From contig NC_088298.1 of NCBI RefSeq assembly GCF_032854445.1, positions 12,885,504-12,949,503 of the forward strand: DNA of 64,000 nucleotides, given 5' to 3'. A program made the translations under genes and the position numbers. Within the stretch, counting starts at the first letter, position 1; each line of letters starts with the position of its first letter. Source of the stretch: Liolophura sinensis. Its lineage: Eukaryota; Mollusca; Polyplacophora; Chitonida; Chitonidae. This document shows positions 23,547 to 36,719 of the stretch, in pieces. The notes under the pieces were generated by a model. The model made no database searches, had not been told where the DNA came from, and saw nothing but the letters and a program-made list of their open reading frames with translations.

Positions 23547-24643
23547 ATGCGTAATGGGGCCAGGCATATCCAGCTGCTGAAAACTTGCAAATTTCCTTGG
23601 TTTCCATGGAGTAAGAGCCGTTGCTGTGCACGTGATTATAACATAAATGATCATTCAATTGTCGCTACAGCCAAAAGTATTGGTCGGAGAGCAACACGGT
23701 TTGCACCATTCGATTCCTCGTCACAAAATACGTCGGATTAGCCTCTTACCAACAGCATTGGAACAGTTTTTCTACTTTTGGATTTTTGCCTGGTCTTTTT
23801 GCTAATGGAAATCGTCTACATTTACTATGAACCATCGCGACTGGTCATTACTATATTCAACTTTTGATTGTAAGTTATGTGCCCTTCGGTAGCCCAGAAG
23901 ACGTCAAATATTTGGGCCAAGCCCATTTTACTCACCCAGCAATTGTCTTACTTCTAAGTCGAAGACAAACTCAATGTCTTTATCTACATGTTGAAAAACC
24001 ACACCATTTGTATATAAAATAAATCAAGGTACTTCATACAGTCTGTTGTAAAAAGTACAATTGAACACTGACGCACATTAATAAGGTGCCAAAAGATGCG
24101 TAATTGGGCCAGGCATATCCAGCTGTTGAAAAATTGCAAATTTCCTTGGTTTCCGTGGAGTAAGAGCCGTTGCTGGGCACGTGATTATAACATAAATGAT
24201 CATTTAATTGTCGCTGCAGCCAAAAGTATTGGTCGGAGAGCAACACGGTTTGCACCATTCGATTTCTCGTCACAAAATACGTCGGATTAGCCTCTTACCA
24301 ACAGCATTGGAACAGTTTTTCTACTTTTGGATTTTTGCCTGGACTTTTTGCTAATGGAAATCGTCTACATTTACTATGTACCATCGCGACTGGTCATTGC
24401 TATATTCAACTTTTGATTATAAGTTATGTGCCCTTCGGTAGCCCAGAACACGTCAAATCTTTGGGCCAAGCCCATTTTACTACCCAGCAATTGTCTTACT
24501 TCTAAATCAAAGACACACTCAATGTCTTTATCTACATGTAGAAAAACCACACCATTTGTATATAAAATAAAACAAGGTACTTCATACAGTCTGCTGTAAA
24601 AAGTACAATTGAACACTGACCCACATCAATAAGGTGCCAAAAG
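23547..24643. repeat. Two monomers closing the GTGCAC block
   Basis: The unit at 23547 repeats the AATGGGGCCAGG/CAGCTGCTG type of 18604 and 19702. The unit at 24096 has CCGTGGAG, ATTTAATTG and GCTGCAGCC. Its rear half introduces the CTACCCAGC, AAATCAAAGACACACTC and ACATGTAGAAAAACC alleles that start the next block (repeated at 27.2 and 29.4 kb). Confidence 0.6.
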
Positions 24644-27387
24644 ATGCGTAATGGGGCCAGGCATATCCAGCTGTTGAAAAATTGCAAATTTCCTTGGTTT
24701 CCATGGAGTAAGAGCCGTTGCTGGGCACGTGATTATGACATCAATGATCATACAATTGTCGCTACAGCCAAAAGTATTGGTCGGATAGCAACGCGGTTCG
24801 CACCATTTAATTTCTCGTCACAAAATATGTCGGATTAGCCACTTACCAACAGCAATGGAACAGCTTATCCATTTTTGGATTTTTGCCTGGTCTTTTTGCT
24901 AATGGAAATCGGCTACATTTACTATGTACCATCGCAACTGGTCATTATTATATTCAGATTTTAATTATTAGTTATGTGCCCTTTGGTAGCCCACAAGGCG
25001 TCAAATCTTTGGGCCAAGCCCATTTTACTCACCCAGCAATTGTCTTACTTGTAAGTCGAAGACAAACTCAATGTCTTTATGTACATGTAGAAAAACCAAA
25101 CCATTTGTATATAAAATAAAACAAGGTACTTGATACAGTCTGCTGTAAAAAGTACAATTGAACACTGACCCACATCAATAAGGTGCCAAAAGATGCGTAA
25201 TTGGGCCAGGCATATCCAGCTGTTGAAAAATTGCAAATTTCCTTGGTTTCCATGGAGAAAGAGCCGTTGCTGGGCACGTGATTATAACATAAATGATCAT
25301 TCAATTGTCGCTACAGCCAAAAGTATTGGTCGAAGAGCAACACGGTTTGCACCATTAGATTTCTCGTCACAAAATACGTCGGATTAGCCTCTTACCAACA
25401 GCAATGGAACAGTTTTTGCACTTTTGGATTGTTGCCTGGTCTTTTTGCTAATTGAAATCGGCTACATTTACTATGTACCATCGCAAGTGGTCATTACTAT
25501 TTTCAGATTTTAATTATAAGTTATGTGCCCTTCAGTAGCCCAGAAGACGTCAAATATTTGGGCCAAGCCCATTTTACTCACCCAGCAATTGTCTTACTTC
25601 TAAGTCCAAGACAAACTCAATGTCTTTATCTACATGTTGAAAAACCACACCATTTGTATATAAAATAAATCAAGGTACTTGATACAGTCTGTTGTAAAAA
25701 GTACAATTAAACACTGACCCACATTAATAAGGTGCCAAAAGATGCGTAATTGGGCCAGGCATATCCAGCTGTTGAAAAATTGCAAATTTTCTTGGTTTCC
25801 ATGGAGTAAGAGCCGTTGCTGTGCACGTGATTATAACATAAATGATCATTTAATTGTCGCTGCAGCCAAAAGTATTGGTCGGAGAGCAACACGGTTTGCA
25901 CCATTCAATTTCTCGTCACAAAATACGTCGGATTAGCCTCTTACCAACAGCATTGGAACAGTTTTTCTACTTTTGGATTTTTGCCTGGTCTTTTTCCTAA
26001 TGGAAATCGTCTACATTTACTATGAACCATCGCGACTGGTCATTACTATATTCAACTTTTGATTGTAAGTTATGTGCCCTTCAGTAGCCCAGAAGACGTC
26101 AAATATTTGGGCCAAGCCCATTTTACTCACCCAGCAATTGTCTTACTTCTAAGTCCAAGACAAACTCAATGTCTTTATCTACATGTTGAAAAACCACACC
26201 ATTTGTATATAAAATAAATCAAGGTACTTGATACAGTCTGTTGTAAAAAGTACAATTGAACACTGACCCACATCAATAAGGTGCCAAAAGATGCGTAATT
26301 GGGCCAGGCATATCCAGCTGTTGAAAAATTGCAAATTTCCTTGGTTTCCATGGAGTAAGAGCCGTTGCTGGGCACGTGATTATAACATAAATGATCATTC
26401 AATTGTCGCTACAGCCAAAAGTATTGGTCGGAGAGCAACGCGGTTTGCACCATTCGATTTCTCGTCACAAAATACGTCGGATTAGCCTCTTACCAACAGC
26501 AATGGAACAGTTTTACCACTTTTGGATTTTTGCCTGGTCTTTTTGCTAATCGAAATCGGTTACATTTACTATGTACCATCACAACTGGTCATTACTATAT
26601 TCAGATTTTAATTATAAGTTATGTGCCCTTCAGTAGCCCAGAAGACGTCAAATATTTGGGCCAAGCCCATTTTACTTACCCAGCAATTGTCTTACTTCTA
26701 AGTCGAAGACAAACTCAATGTCTTTATCTACATGTTGAAAAACCACACCATTTGTATATAAAATAAATCAAGGAACTTCATACAGTCTGTTGTAAAAAGT
26801 ACAATTGAACACTGACCCACATTAATAAGGAGCCAAAAGATGCGTAATTGGGCCAGGCATATCCACCTGTTGAAAAATTGCAAATTTCCTTGGTTTCCAT
26901 GGAGTAAGAATCTTTCCTGGGCACGTGATTATAACATAAATGATCATTCAATTGTCGCTACAGCCAAAAGTATTGGTCGGAGAGCAACGCGGTTTGCACC
27001 ATTAGATTTCTCGTCACAAAATACGTCGCATTAGCCTCTTACCAACAGCAATGGAACAGTTTTTCCACTTTTGGATTTTTGCCTGGTCTTTTTGCTAATT
27101 GAAATCGGCTACATTTACTATGTACCATCGCAACTGGTCATTACTATATTCAGATTTTGATTATAAGTTATGTGCCCTTCGGTAGCCCAGAAGACGTCAA
27201 ATCTTTGGGCCAAGCCCATTTTACTACCCAGCAATTGTCTTACTTCTAAATCAAAGACACACTCAATGTCTTTATCTACATGTAGAAAAACCACACCATT
27301 TGTATATAAAATAAAATAAGGTACTTCATACAGTCTGCTGTAAAAAGTATAATTGAACACTGACCCACATCAATAAGGTGCCAAAAG
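24644..27387. repeat. HOR iteration of five monomers (2744 bp)
   Basis: The units at 24644, 25193, 25742, 26291 and 26840. The first carries GGTCGGATAGCAACGCGG, TTCGCACCATTTAATTTC and AGCCACTTACC, repeated at 27388 (offset 2744) and 29584 (offset 4940). The fifth has the rare GTAAGAATCTTTCC and ACGTCGCATTAGCC alleles, seen again only at 62517. The block ends with the AAATCAAAGACACACTC rear half. Confidence 0.72.
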
Positions 27388-29583
27388 ATGCGTAATTGGG
27401 CCAGGCATATCCAGCTGTTGAAAAATTGCAAATTTCCTTGGTTTCCATGGAGTAAGAGCCGTTGCTGGGCACGTGATTATGACATCAATGATCATACAAT
27501 TGTCGCTACAGCCAAAAGTATTGGTCGGATAGCAACGCGGTTCGCACCATTTAATTTCTCGTCACAAAATATGTCGGATTAGCCACTTACCAACAGCAAT
27601 GGAACAGCTTATCCATTTTTGGATTTTTGCCTGGTCTTTTTGCTAATGGAAATCGTCTACATTTACTATGTACCATCGCAACTGGTCATTATTATATTCA
27701 GATTTTAATTATTAGTTGTGTGCCCTTTGGTAGCCCACAAGGCGTCAAATCTTTGGGCCAAGCCCATTTTACTCACCCAGCAATTGTCTTACTTGTAAGT
27801 CGAAGACAAACTCAATGTCTTTATCTACATGTTGAAAAACCAAACCATTTGTATATAAAATAAAACAAGGTACTTGATACAGTCTGCTGTAAAAAGTACA
27901 ATTGAACACTGACCCACATCAATAAGGTGCCAAAAGATGCGTAATTGGGCCAGGCATATCCAGCTGTTGAAAAATTGCAAATTTCCTTGGTTTCCATGGA
28001 GTAAGAGCCGTTGCTGGGCACGTGATTATAACATAAATGATCATTCAATTGTCGCTACAGCCAAAAGTATTGGTCGGAGAGCAACACGGTTTGCACCATT
28101 AGATTTTCTCGTCACAAAATACGTCGGATTAGCCTCTTACCAACAGCAATGGAACAGTTTTTCTACTTTTGGATTGTTGCCTGGTCTTTTTGCTAATTGA
28201 AATCGGCTACATTTACTATGTACCATCGCAAGTGGTCATTACTATATTCAGATTTTAATTATAAGTTATGTGCCCTTCAGTAGCCCAGAAGACGTCAAAT
28301 ATTTGGGCCAAGCCCATTTCACTCACCCAGCAATTGTCTTACTTCTAAGTCGAAGACAAACTCAATGTTTTTATCTACATGTTGAAAAACCACACCATTT
28401 GTATATAAAATAAATCAAGGTACTTGATACAGTCTGTTGTAAAAAGTACAATTGAACACTGACCCACATCAATAAGGTGCCAAAAAATGCGTAATTGGGC
28501 CAGGCATATCCAGCTGTTGAAAAATTGCAAATTTCCTTGGTTTCCATGGAGTAAGAGCCGTTGCTGGGCACGTGATTATAACATAAATGATCATTCAATT
28601 GTCGCTACAGCCAAAAGTATTGGTCGGAGAGCAACGCGGTTTGCACCATTCGATTTCTCGTCACAAAATACGTCGGATTAGCCTCTTACCAACAGCAATG
28701 GAACAGTTTTACCACTTTTGGATTTTTGCCTGGTCTTTTTGCTAATCGAAATCGGTTACATTTACTATGTACCATCGCAACTGGTCATTACTATATTCAG
28801 ATTTTAATTATAAGTTATGTGCCCTTCAGTAGCCCAGAAGACGTCAAATACTTGGGCCAAGCCCATTTTACTTACCCAGCAATTGTCTTACTTCTAAGTC
28901 GAAGACAAACTCAATGTCTTTATCTACATGTTGAAAAACCACACCATTTGTATATAAAATAAAACAAGGTACTTGATACAGTCTGCTGTAAAAAGTACAA
29001 TTGAACACTGACCCACATCAATAAGGTGCGAAAAGATGCGTAATTGGGCCAGGCATATCCAGCTGTTGAAAAATTGCAAATTTCTTTGGTTTCCATGGAG
29101 TAAGAGCCGTTGCTGGGCGCGTGATTATAACATAAATGATTATTCAATTGTCGCTACAGCCAAAAGTATTGGTCGGAGAGCAACACGGTTTGCACCATTC
29201 GATTTCTCGTCACAAAATACGTCGGATTAGCCTCTTACCAACAGCATTGGAACAGTTTTTCTACTTTTGGATTTTTACCTGGTCTTTTTGCTAATGGAAA
29301 TCGTCTACATTTACTATGTACCATCGCGACTGGTCCTTACTATATTCAACTTTTGATTATAAGTTATGTGCCCTTCGGTAGCCCAGAAGACGTCAAATCT
29401 TTGGGCCAAGCCCATTTTACTACCCAGCAATTGTCTTACTTCTAAATCAAAGACACACTCAATGTCTTTATCTACATGTAGAAAAACCACACCATTTGTA
29501 TATAAAATAAAATAAGGTACTTCATACAGTCTGCTGTAAAAAGTACAATTGAACACTGACCCACATCAATAAGGTGCCAAAAG
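27388..29583. repeat. HOR iteration of four monomers (2196 bp)
   Basis: The units at 27388, 27937, 28487 and 29036 correspond to 24644, 25193, 26291 and (rear only) 26840. The unit like 25742 is missing, giving a 4-mer. 28487 matches 26291 with GTTTTACCAC and AATCGAAATCGGTTAC. A third start of the same order follows at 29584 and breaks off after one half-unit. Confidence 0.7.
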
Positions 29584-30681
29584 ATGCGTAATTGGGCCAG
29601 GCATATCCAGCTGTTGAAAAATTGCAAATTTCCTTGGTTTCCATGGAGTAAGAGCCGTTGCTGGGCACGTGATTATGACATCAATGATCATACAATTGTC
29701 GCTACAGCCAAAAGTATTGGTCGGATAGCAACGCGGTTCGCACCATTTAATTTCTCGTCACAAAATATGTCGGATTAGCCACTTACCAACAGCAATGGAA
29801 CAGTTTTTGCACTTTTGGATTGTTACATGGTCTTTTTGCTAATTGAAATCGGCTACATTTACTATGTACCATCGCAACTGGTCATTACTACATTCAGATT
29901 TTAATTATAAGTTATGTGCCCTTCAGTAGCCCAGAAGACGTCAAATCTTTGGGCCAAGCCCATTTTACTCACCCAGCAATTTTCTTACTTCTAAGTCGAA
30001 GACAAGCTTAATGTCTTTATCTACATGTTGAAAAACCACACCATTTGTATATAAAATAAAACAAGGTACTTCATGCAGTCTGCTGTAAAAAGTACAATTG
30101 AACACTGACCCACATCTATAAGGCGCCAAAAGATGAGTTTTTGGGCCAGGCATATCCAGCTGTTGAAAAATTGCAAATTTCCTTGGTTTCCATGGAGTAA
30201 GAGCCGTTGCTGGGCAGGTGATTATGAAATAAATGATCATTTAATTGTCGCTACAGCCAAAAGTATTGGTCGGAGAGCAACGCGGTTTGCACCATTAGAT
30301 TTCTCGTCACAAAATACGTCGGATTAGCCTCTTACCAGCAGCATTGGAACAGTTTTTCTACTTTTGGATTTTAGCCTGGTCTTTTTGCTAATGGAAATCG
30401 TCTACATTTACTATGTACCACCGCGACTGGTCATTGCTATATTCAACTTTTGATTATAAGTTATGTGCCCTTCGGTAGCCCAGAAGACGTCAAATCTTTG
30501 GGCCAAGCCCATTTAACTCACCCAGCAATTGTTTTACTTCTAAGTCGAAGACAAACTTAATGTCTTTATCTACATGTTGAAAAACCACACCATTTGTATA
30601 TAAAATCAATCAAGGTACTTCATACAGTCTGCTGTAAAAAGTACAATTGAACACTGACCCACATTAATAAGGTGCCAAAAG
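29584..30681. repeat. Two transitional monomers
   Basis: The front of 29584 is the GGATAGCAACGCGG type, but its rear (TTTTTGCACTTTTGGATTGTTACATGG, then CATTACTACATTCAG) is the common distal form, so it is another front/rear hybrid. The unit at 30133 begins GATGAGTTTTTGGG and has GGGCAGGTGATTATGAAATAAATG. Its rear brings in ATTGTTTTAC and AAAATCAATC, which recur 1647 bp later. Confidence 0.6.
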
Positions 30682-32328
30682 ATGCGTAATTGGGCCAGGC
30701 ATATCCAGCTGTTGAAAAATTGCAAATTTCCTTGGTTTCCATGGAGTAAGAGCCGTTGCTGGGCACGTGATTATAACATAAATGATCATTCAATTGTCGC
30801 TACAGCCAAAAGTATTGGTCGGAGAGCAACACGGTTTGCACCATTCGATTTCTCGTCACAAAATACGTCGGATTAGCCTCTTACCAACAGCATTGGAACA
30901 GATTTTCTACTTTTGGATTTTTGCCTGGTCTTTTTGCTAATGGAAATCGTCTACATTTACTATGAACCATCGCGACTGGTCATTACTATATTCAACTTTT
31001 GATTATAAGTTATGTGCCCTTCGGTAGCCAAGAAGACGTCAAATCTTTGGGCCAAGCCCATTTAACTCACCCAGCAATTGTCTTACTTCTAAGTCGAAGA
31101 CAAACTCAATGTCTTTATCTACATGTAGAAAAACCACACCATTTGTATATAAAATAAAACAAGGTACTTGATACAGTCTGCTGTAAAAAGTACAATTGAA
31201 CACTGACCCACATCAATAAGGTGGCAAAAGATGCGTAATTGGGCCAGGCATATCCAGCTGTTGAAAAATTGCAAATTTCCTTGGTTTCCATGGAGTAAGA
31301 GCCGTTGCTGGGCACGTGATAATAACATAAATGATCATTCAATTGTCGCTACAGCCAAAAGTATTGGTCGGAAAGCAACACGGTTTGCACCATTCGATTT
31401 CTCGTCACAAAATACGTCGGATTAGCCTCTTACCAACAGCATTGGAATAGTTTTTCTACTTTTGGAATTTTGCCTGGTCTTTTTGCTAATGGAAATCGTC
31501 TACATTTACTATGAACCATCGCGACTGGTCCTTACTATATTCAACTTTTAATTATAAGTTATGTGCCCTTCGGTAGCCAAGAAGACGTCAAATCTTTGGG
31601 CCAAGACCACTTAACTCACCCAGCAATTGTCTTACTTCTAAGTCGAAGACAAACTCAATGTCTTTATCTACATGTAGAAAAACCAAACCATTTGTATATA
31701 AAATAAAACAAGGTACTTCATGCAGTCTTCTGTAAAAAGTACAATTGAACACTGACCCACATCAATAAGGCGCCAAAAGATGCGTTTTTGGGCCAGGCAT
31801 ATCCAGCTGTTGAAAAATTGCAAATTTCCTTGGTTTCCATGGAGTAAGAGCCGTTGCTGGGCACGTGATTATAACATAAATGATCATTTAATTGTCGCTG
31901 CAGCCAAAAGTATTGGTCGGAGAGCAACACGGTTTGCACCATTCGATTTCTCGTCACAAAATACGTCGGATTAGCCTCTTACCAACAGCATTGGAACAGT
32001 TTTTCTACTTTTGGATTTTTGCCTGGTCTTTTTGCTAATGGAAATCGTCTACATTTACTATGAACCATCGCGACTGGTCTTTACTATATTCAACTTTTGA
32101 TTATAAGTTATGTGCCCTTCGGTAGCCAAGAAGACGTCAAATCTTTGGGCCACGACCATTTAACTCACCCAGCAATTGTTTTACTTCTAAGTCGAAGACA
32201 AACTTAATGTCTTTATCTACATGTTGAAAAACCACACCATTTGTATATAAAATCAATCAAGGTACTTCATACAGTCTGCTGTAAAAAGTACAATTGAACA
32301 CTGACCCACATTAATAAGGTTCCAAAAG
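30682..32328. repeat. Trimer HOR, first copy (1647 bp)
   Basis: The units at 30682, 31231 and 31780 repeat at 32329, 32878 and 33427 with an offset of exactly 1647 bp. Shared alleles are GGTGGCAAAAGATG with GATAATAAC in the second unit, TTTTGGAATTTTGCC, CCAAGACCACTTAACTC, GGCGCCAAAAGATGCG and GATGCGTTTTTGGG in the third. The third unit diverges from its partner in the ATTTAATTG/GCTGCAGCC region and in its rear half. Confidence 0.78.
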
Positions 32329-33975
32329 ATGCGTAATTGGGCCAGGCATATCCAGCTGTTGAAAAATTGCAAATTTCCTTGGTTTCCATGGAGTAAGAGC
32401 CGTTGCTGGGCACGTGATTATAACATAAATGATCATTCAATTGTCGCTACAGCCAAAAGTATTGGTCGGAGAGCAACACGGTTTGCACCATTCGATTTCT
32501 CGTCACAAAATACGTCGGATTAGCCTCTTACCAACAGCATTGGAACAGATTTTCTACTTTTGGATTTTTGCCTGGTCTTTTTGCTAATGGAAATCGTCTA
32601 TATTTACTATGAACCATCGCGACTGGTCATTACTATATTCAACTTTTGATTATAAGTTATGTGCCCTTCGGTAGCCAAGAAGACGTCAAATATTTGGGCC
32701 AAGCCCATTTAACTCACCCAGCAATTGTCTTACTTCTAAGTCGAAGACAAACTCAATGTCTTTATCTACATGTAGAAAAACCACACCATTTGTATATAAA
32801 ATAAAACAAGGTACTTGATACAGTCTGCTGTAAAAAGTACAATTGAACACTGACCCACATCAATAAGGTGGCAAAAGATGCGTAATTGGGCCAGGCATAT
32901 CCAGCTGTTGAAAAATTGCAAATTTCCTTGGTTTCCATGGAGTAAGAGCCGTTGCTGGGCACGTGATAATAACATAAATGATCATTCAATTGTCGCTACA
33001 GCCAAAAGTATTGGTCGGAAAGCAACACGGTTTGCACCATTCGATTTCTCGTCACAAAATACGTCGGATTAGCCTCTTACCAACAGCATTGGAATAGTTT
33101 TTCTACTTTTGGAATTTTGCCTGGTCTTTTTGCTAATGGAAATCGTCTACATTTACTATGAACCATCGCGACTGGTTCTTACTATATTCAACTTTTAATT
33201 ATAAGTTATGTGCCCTTCGGTAGCCAAGAAGACGTCAAATCTTTGGGCCAAGACCACTTAACTCACCCAGCAATTGTCTTACTTCTAAGTCGAAGACAAA
33301 CTCAATGTCTTTATCTACATGTAGAAAAACCACACCATTTGTATATAAAATAAAACAAGGTACTTCATGCAGTCTTCTGTAAAAAGTACAATTGAACACT
33401 GACCCACATCAATAAGGCGCCAAAAGATGCGTTTTTGGGCCAGGCATATCCAGCTGTTGAAAAATTGCAAATTTCCTTGGTTTCCATGGAGTAAGAGCCG
33501 TTGCTGGGCACGTGATTATAACATAAATGATCATTCAATTGTCGCTACAGCCAAAAGTATTGGTCGGAGAGCAACGCGGTTTGCACCATTCGATTTCTCG
33601 TCACAAAATACGTCGGATTAGCCTCTTACCAACAGCATTGGAACAGTTTTTCCACTTTTGGATTTTTGCCTGGTCTTTTTGCTAATTGAAATCGGCTACA
33701 TTTACTATGTACCATCGCAACTGGTCATTACTATATTCAGATTTTAATTATAAGTTATGTGCCCTTCAGTAGCCCAGAAGAAATCAAATATTTGGGCCAA
33801 GCCCATTTTACTCACTCAGCAATTGTCTAACTACTAAGTCGAAGACAAACTCAATGTCTTTATCTACATGTTAAAAAACCACACCATTTGTATATAAAAT
33901 AAATCAAGGTACTTGATACAGTCTGCTGTAAAAAGTACAACTGAACACTGACCCACATTAATAAGGTGCCAAAAG
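32329..33975. repeat. Trimer HOR, second copy
   Basis: A repeat of 30682-32328 with few substitutions (AGGTTCCAAAAG at the start, TCTATATTTAC, GGTTCTTACT). Its last rear half switches to the GAAGAAATCAAATATT type (about 33778), with ACTCACTCAGC and TTGTCTAACTAC. That type also ends the next two HOR iterations at about 36.5 and 38.7 kb. Confidence 0.75.
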
Positions 33976-36719
33976 ATGCGTAATTGGGCCAGGCATATCC
34001 AGCTGTTGAAAAATTGCAAATTTCCTTGGTTTCCATGGAGTAAGAGCCGTTGCTGGGCACGTGATTATAACATAAATGATCATTTAATTGTCGCTACAGC
34101 CAAAAGTATTGGTCGGAGAGCAACGCGGTTTGCACCATTCGATTTCTCGTCACAAAATACGTCGGATTAGCCTCTTACCAACAGCAATGGAACAGTTTTT
34201 GCACTTTTGGATTTTTGCCTGGTCTTTTTGCTAATTGAAATCGGCTACATTTACTATGTACCATCGCATGTGGTCATTACTATATTCAGATTTTAATTAT
34301 AAGTTATGTGCCCTTCAGTAGCCCAGAAGACGTCAAATATTTGGGCCAAGCCCATTTTACTCACCCAGCAATTGTCTTACTTCTAAGTCGAAGACAAACT
34401 CAATGTCTTTATCTACATGTTGAAAAACCACACCATTTGTATATAAAATAAATCAAGGTACTTGATACAGTCTGTTGTAAAAAGTACAATTGAACACTGA
34501 CCCACATCAATAAGGTGCCAAAAGATGCGTAATTGGGCCAGGCTTATCCAGCTGCTGAAAAATTGCAAATTTCCTTGGTTTCCATGGAGTAAGAGCCGTT
34601 GGTGTGCACTTGATTATAACATAAATGATCATTCAATTGTCGCTACAGCCAAAAGTATTGGTCGGAGAGCAACACGGTTTGCACCATTAGATTTCTCGTC
34701 ACAAAATACGTCGGATTAGCCTCTTACCAACAGCAGTGGAACAGTTTTTCTACTTTTGGATTTTTGCCTGGTCTTTTTGCTAATGGAAATCGTCTACATT
34801 TACTATGAACCATCGCGACTGGTCATTACTATATTCAACTTTTGATTGTAAGTTATGTGCCCTTCAGTAGCCCAGAAGACGTCAAATATTTGGGCCAAGC
34901 CCATTTTACTCACCCAGCAATTGTCTTACTTCTAAGTCCAAGACAAACTCAATGTCTTTATCTACATGTAGAAAAACCACACCATTTGTATATAAAATAA
35001 AACAAGGTACTTGATACAGTCTGCTGTAAAAAGTACAATTGAACACTGACCCACATCAATAAGGTGGCAAAAGATGCGTAATTGGGCCAGGCATATCCAG
35101 CTGCTGAAAAATTGCAAATTTCCTTGGTTTCCATGGAGTAAGAGCCGTTGCTGGGCACGTGATAATAACATAAATGATCATTCAATTGTCGCTACAGCCA
35201 AAAGTATTGGTCGGAAAGCAACACGGTTTGCACCATTCGATTTCTCGTCACAAAATACGTCGGATTAGCCTCTTACCAACAGCATTGGAACAGTTTTTCT
35301 ACTTTTGGAATTTTGCCTGGTCTTTTTGCTAATGGAAATCGGCTACATTTACTATGAACCATCGCGACTGGTCCTTACTATATTCAACTTTTAATTATAA
35401 GTTATGTGCCCTTCGGTAGCCAAGAAGACGTCAAATCTTTGGGCCAAGACCACTTAACTCACCCAGCAATTGTCTTACTTCTAAGTCGAAGACAAACTCA
35501 ATGTCTTTATCTACATGTAGAAAAACCACACCATTTGTATATAAAATAAAACAAGGTACTTCATGCAGTCTTCTGTAAAAAGTACAATTGAACACTGACC
35601 CACATCAATAAGGCGCCAAAAGATGCGTTTTTGGGCCAGGCATATCCAGCTGTTGAAAAATTGCAAATTTCCTTGGTTTCCATGGAGTAAGAGCCGTTGC
35701 TGGGCACGTGATTATAACATAAATGATCATTCAATTGTCGCTACAGCCAAAAGTATTGGTCGGAGAGCAACGCGGTTTGCACCATTCGATTTCTCGTCAC
35801 AAAATACGTCGGATTAGCCTCTTACCAACAGCATTGGAACAGTTTTTCTACTTTTGGATTTTTGCCTGGTCTTTTTGCTAATGGAAATCGTCTACATTTA
35901 CTATGTACCATTGCGACTGGTCCTTACTATATTCAACTTTTGATTATAAGTTATGTGCCCTTCAGTAGCCCAGAAGACGTCCAATCTTTGGGCCAAGCCC
36001 ATTTTACTACCCAGCAATTGTCTTACTTCTAAGTCTAAGACAAACTCAATGTCTTTATCTACATGGTGAAAAACCACACCATTTGTATATAAAATAAAAA
36101 AAGGTACCTAATACAGTCTGCTGTAGAAAGTACAATTGAACACTGACCCACATCAATAAGGTGCCAAAAGATGCGTTTTTGGGCCAGGCATATCCAGCTG
36201 TTGAAAAATTGCAAATTTCCTTGGTTTCCATGGAGTAAGAGCCGTTGCTGGGCACGCAATTATAATATAAATGATCATTCAATTGTCCCTACAGCCAAAA
36301 GTATTGGTCGGAGAGCAACGCGGTTTGCACCATTCGATTTCTCGTCACAAAATACGTCGGATTAGCCTCTTACCATCAGCAATGGAACAGTTTTTCCACT
36401 TTTGGATTTTTGCCTGGTCTTTTTGCTAATTGAAATCGGCTACATTTACTATGTACCATCGCAACTGGTCATTACTATATTCAGATTTTAATTATAAGTT
36501 ATGTGCCCTTCAGTAGCCCAGAAGAAATCAAATATTTGGGCCAAGTCCATTTTACTCACTCAGCAATTGTCTAACTTCTAAGTCGAAGACAAACTCAATG
36601 TCTTTATCTACATGTTAAAAAACCACACCATTTGTATATAAAATAAATCAAGGTACTTGATACAGTCTGTTGTAAAAAGTACAATTGAACACTGACCCAC
36701 ATCAATAAGGTGCCAAAAG
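33976..36719. repeat. HOR iteration of five monomers
   Basis: The units at 33976, 34525, 35074, 35623 and 36171. 34525 has CTTATCCAGCTGCTG and GTTGGTGTGCACTTG; 35074 has GGTGGCAAAAGATG with GATAATAAC; 35623 and 36171 have GATGCGTTTTTGGG. 36171 ends with GAAGAAATCAAATATT. The four last units recur at 36720-38916 and the first two at 38917-40014 (offset 4941, nine monomers). Confidence 0.78.

Noticed and set aside
24795-24810. Pol III B-box-like GGTTCGCACC in some units
   Set aside because: It lacks the expected A after GGTTCG, no A-box is found at a suitable distance, and most units read GGTTTGCACC.
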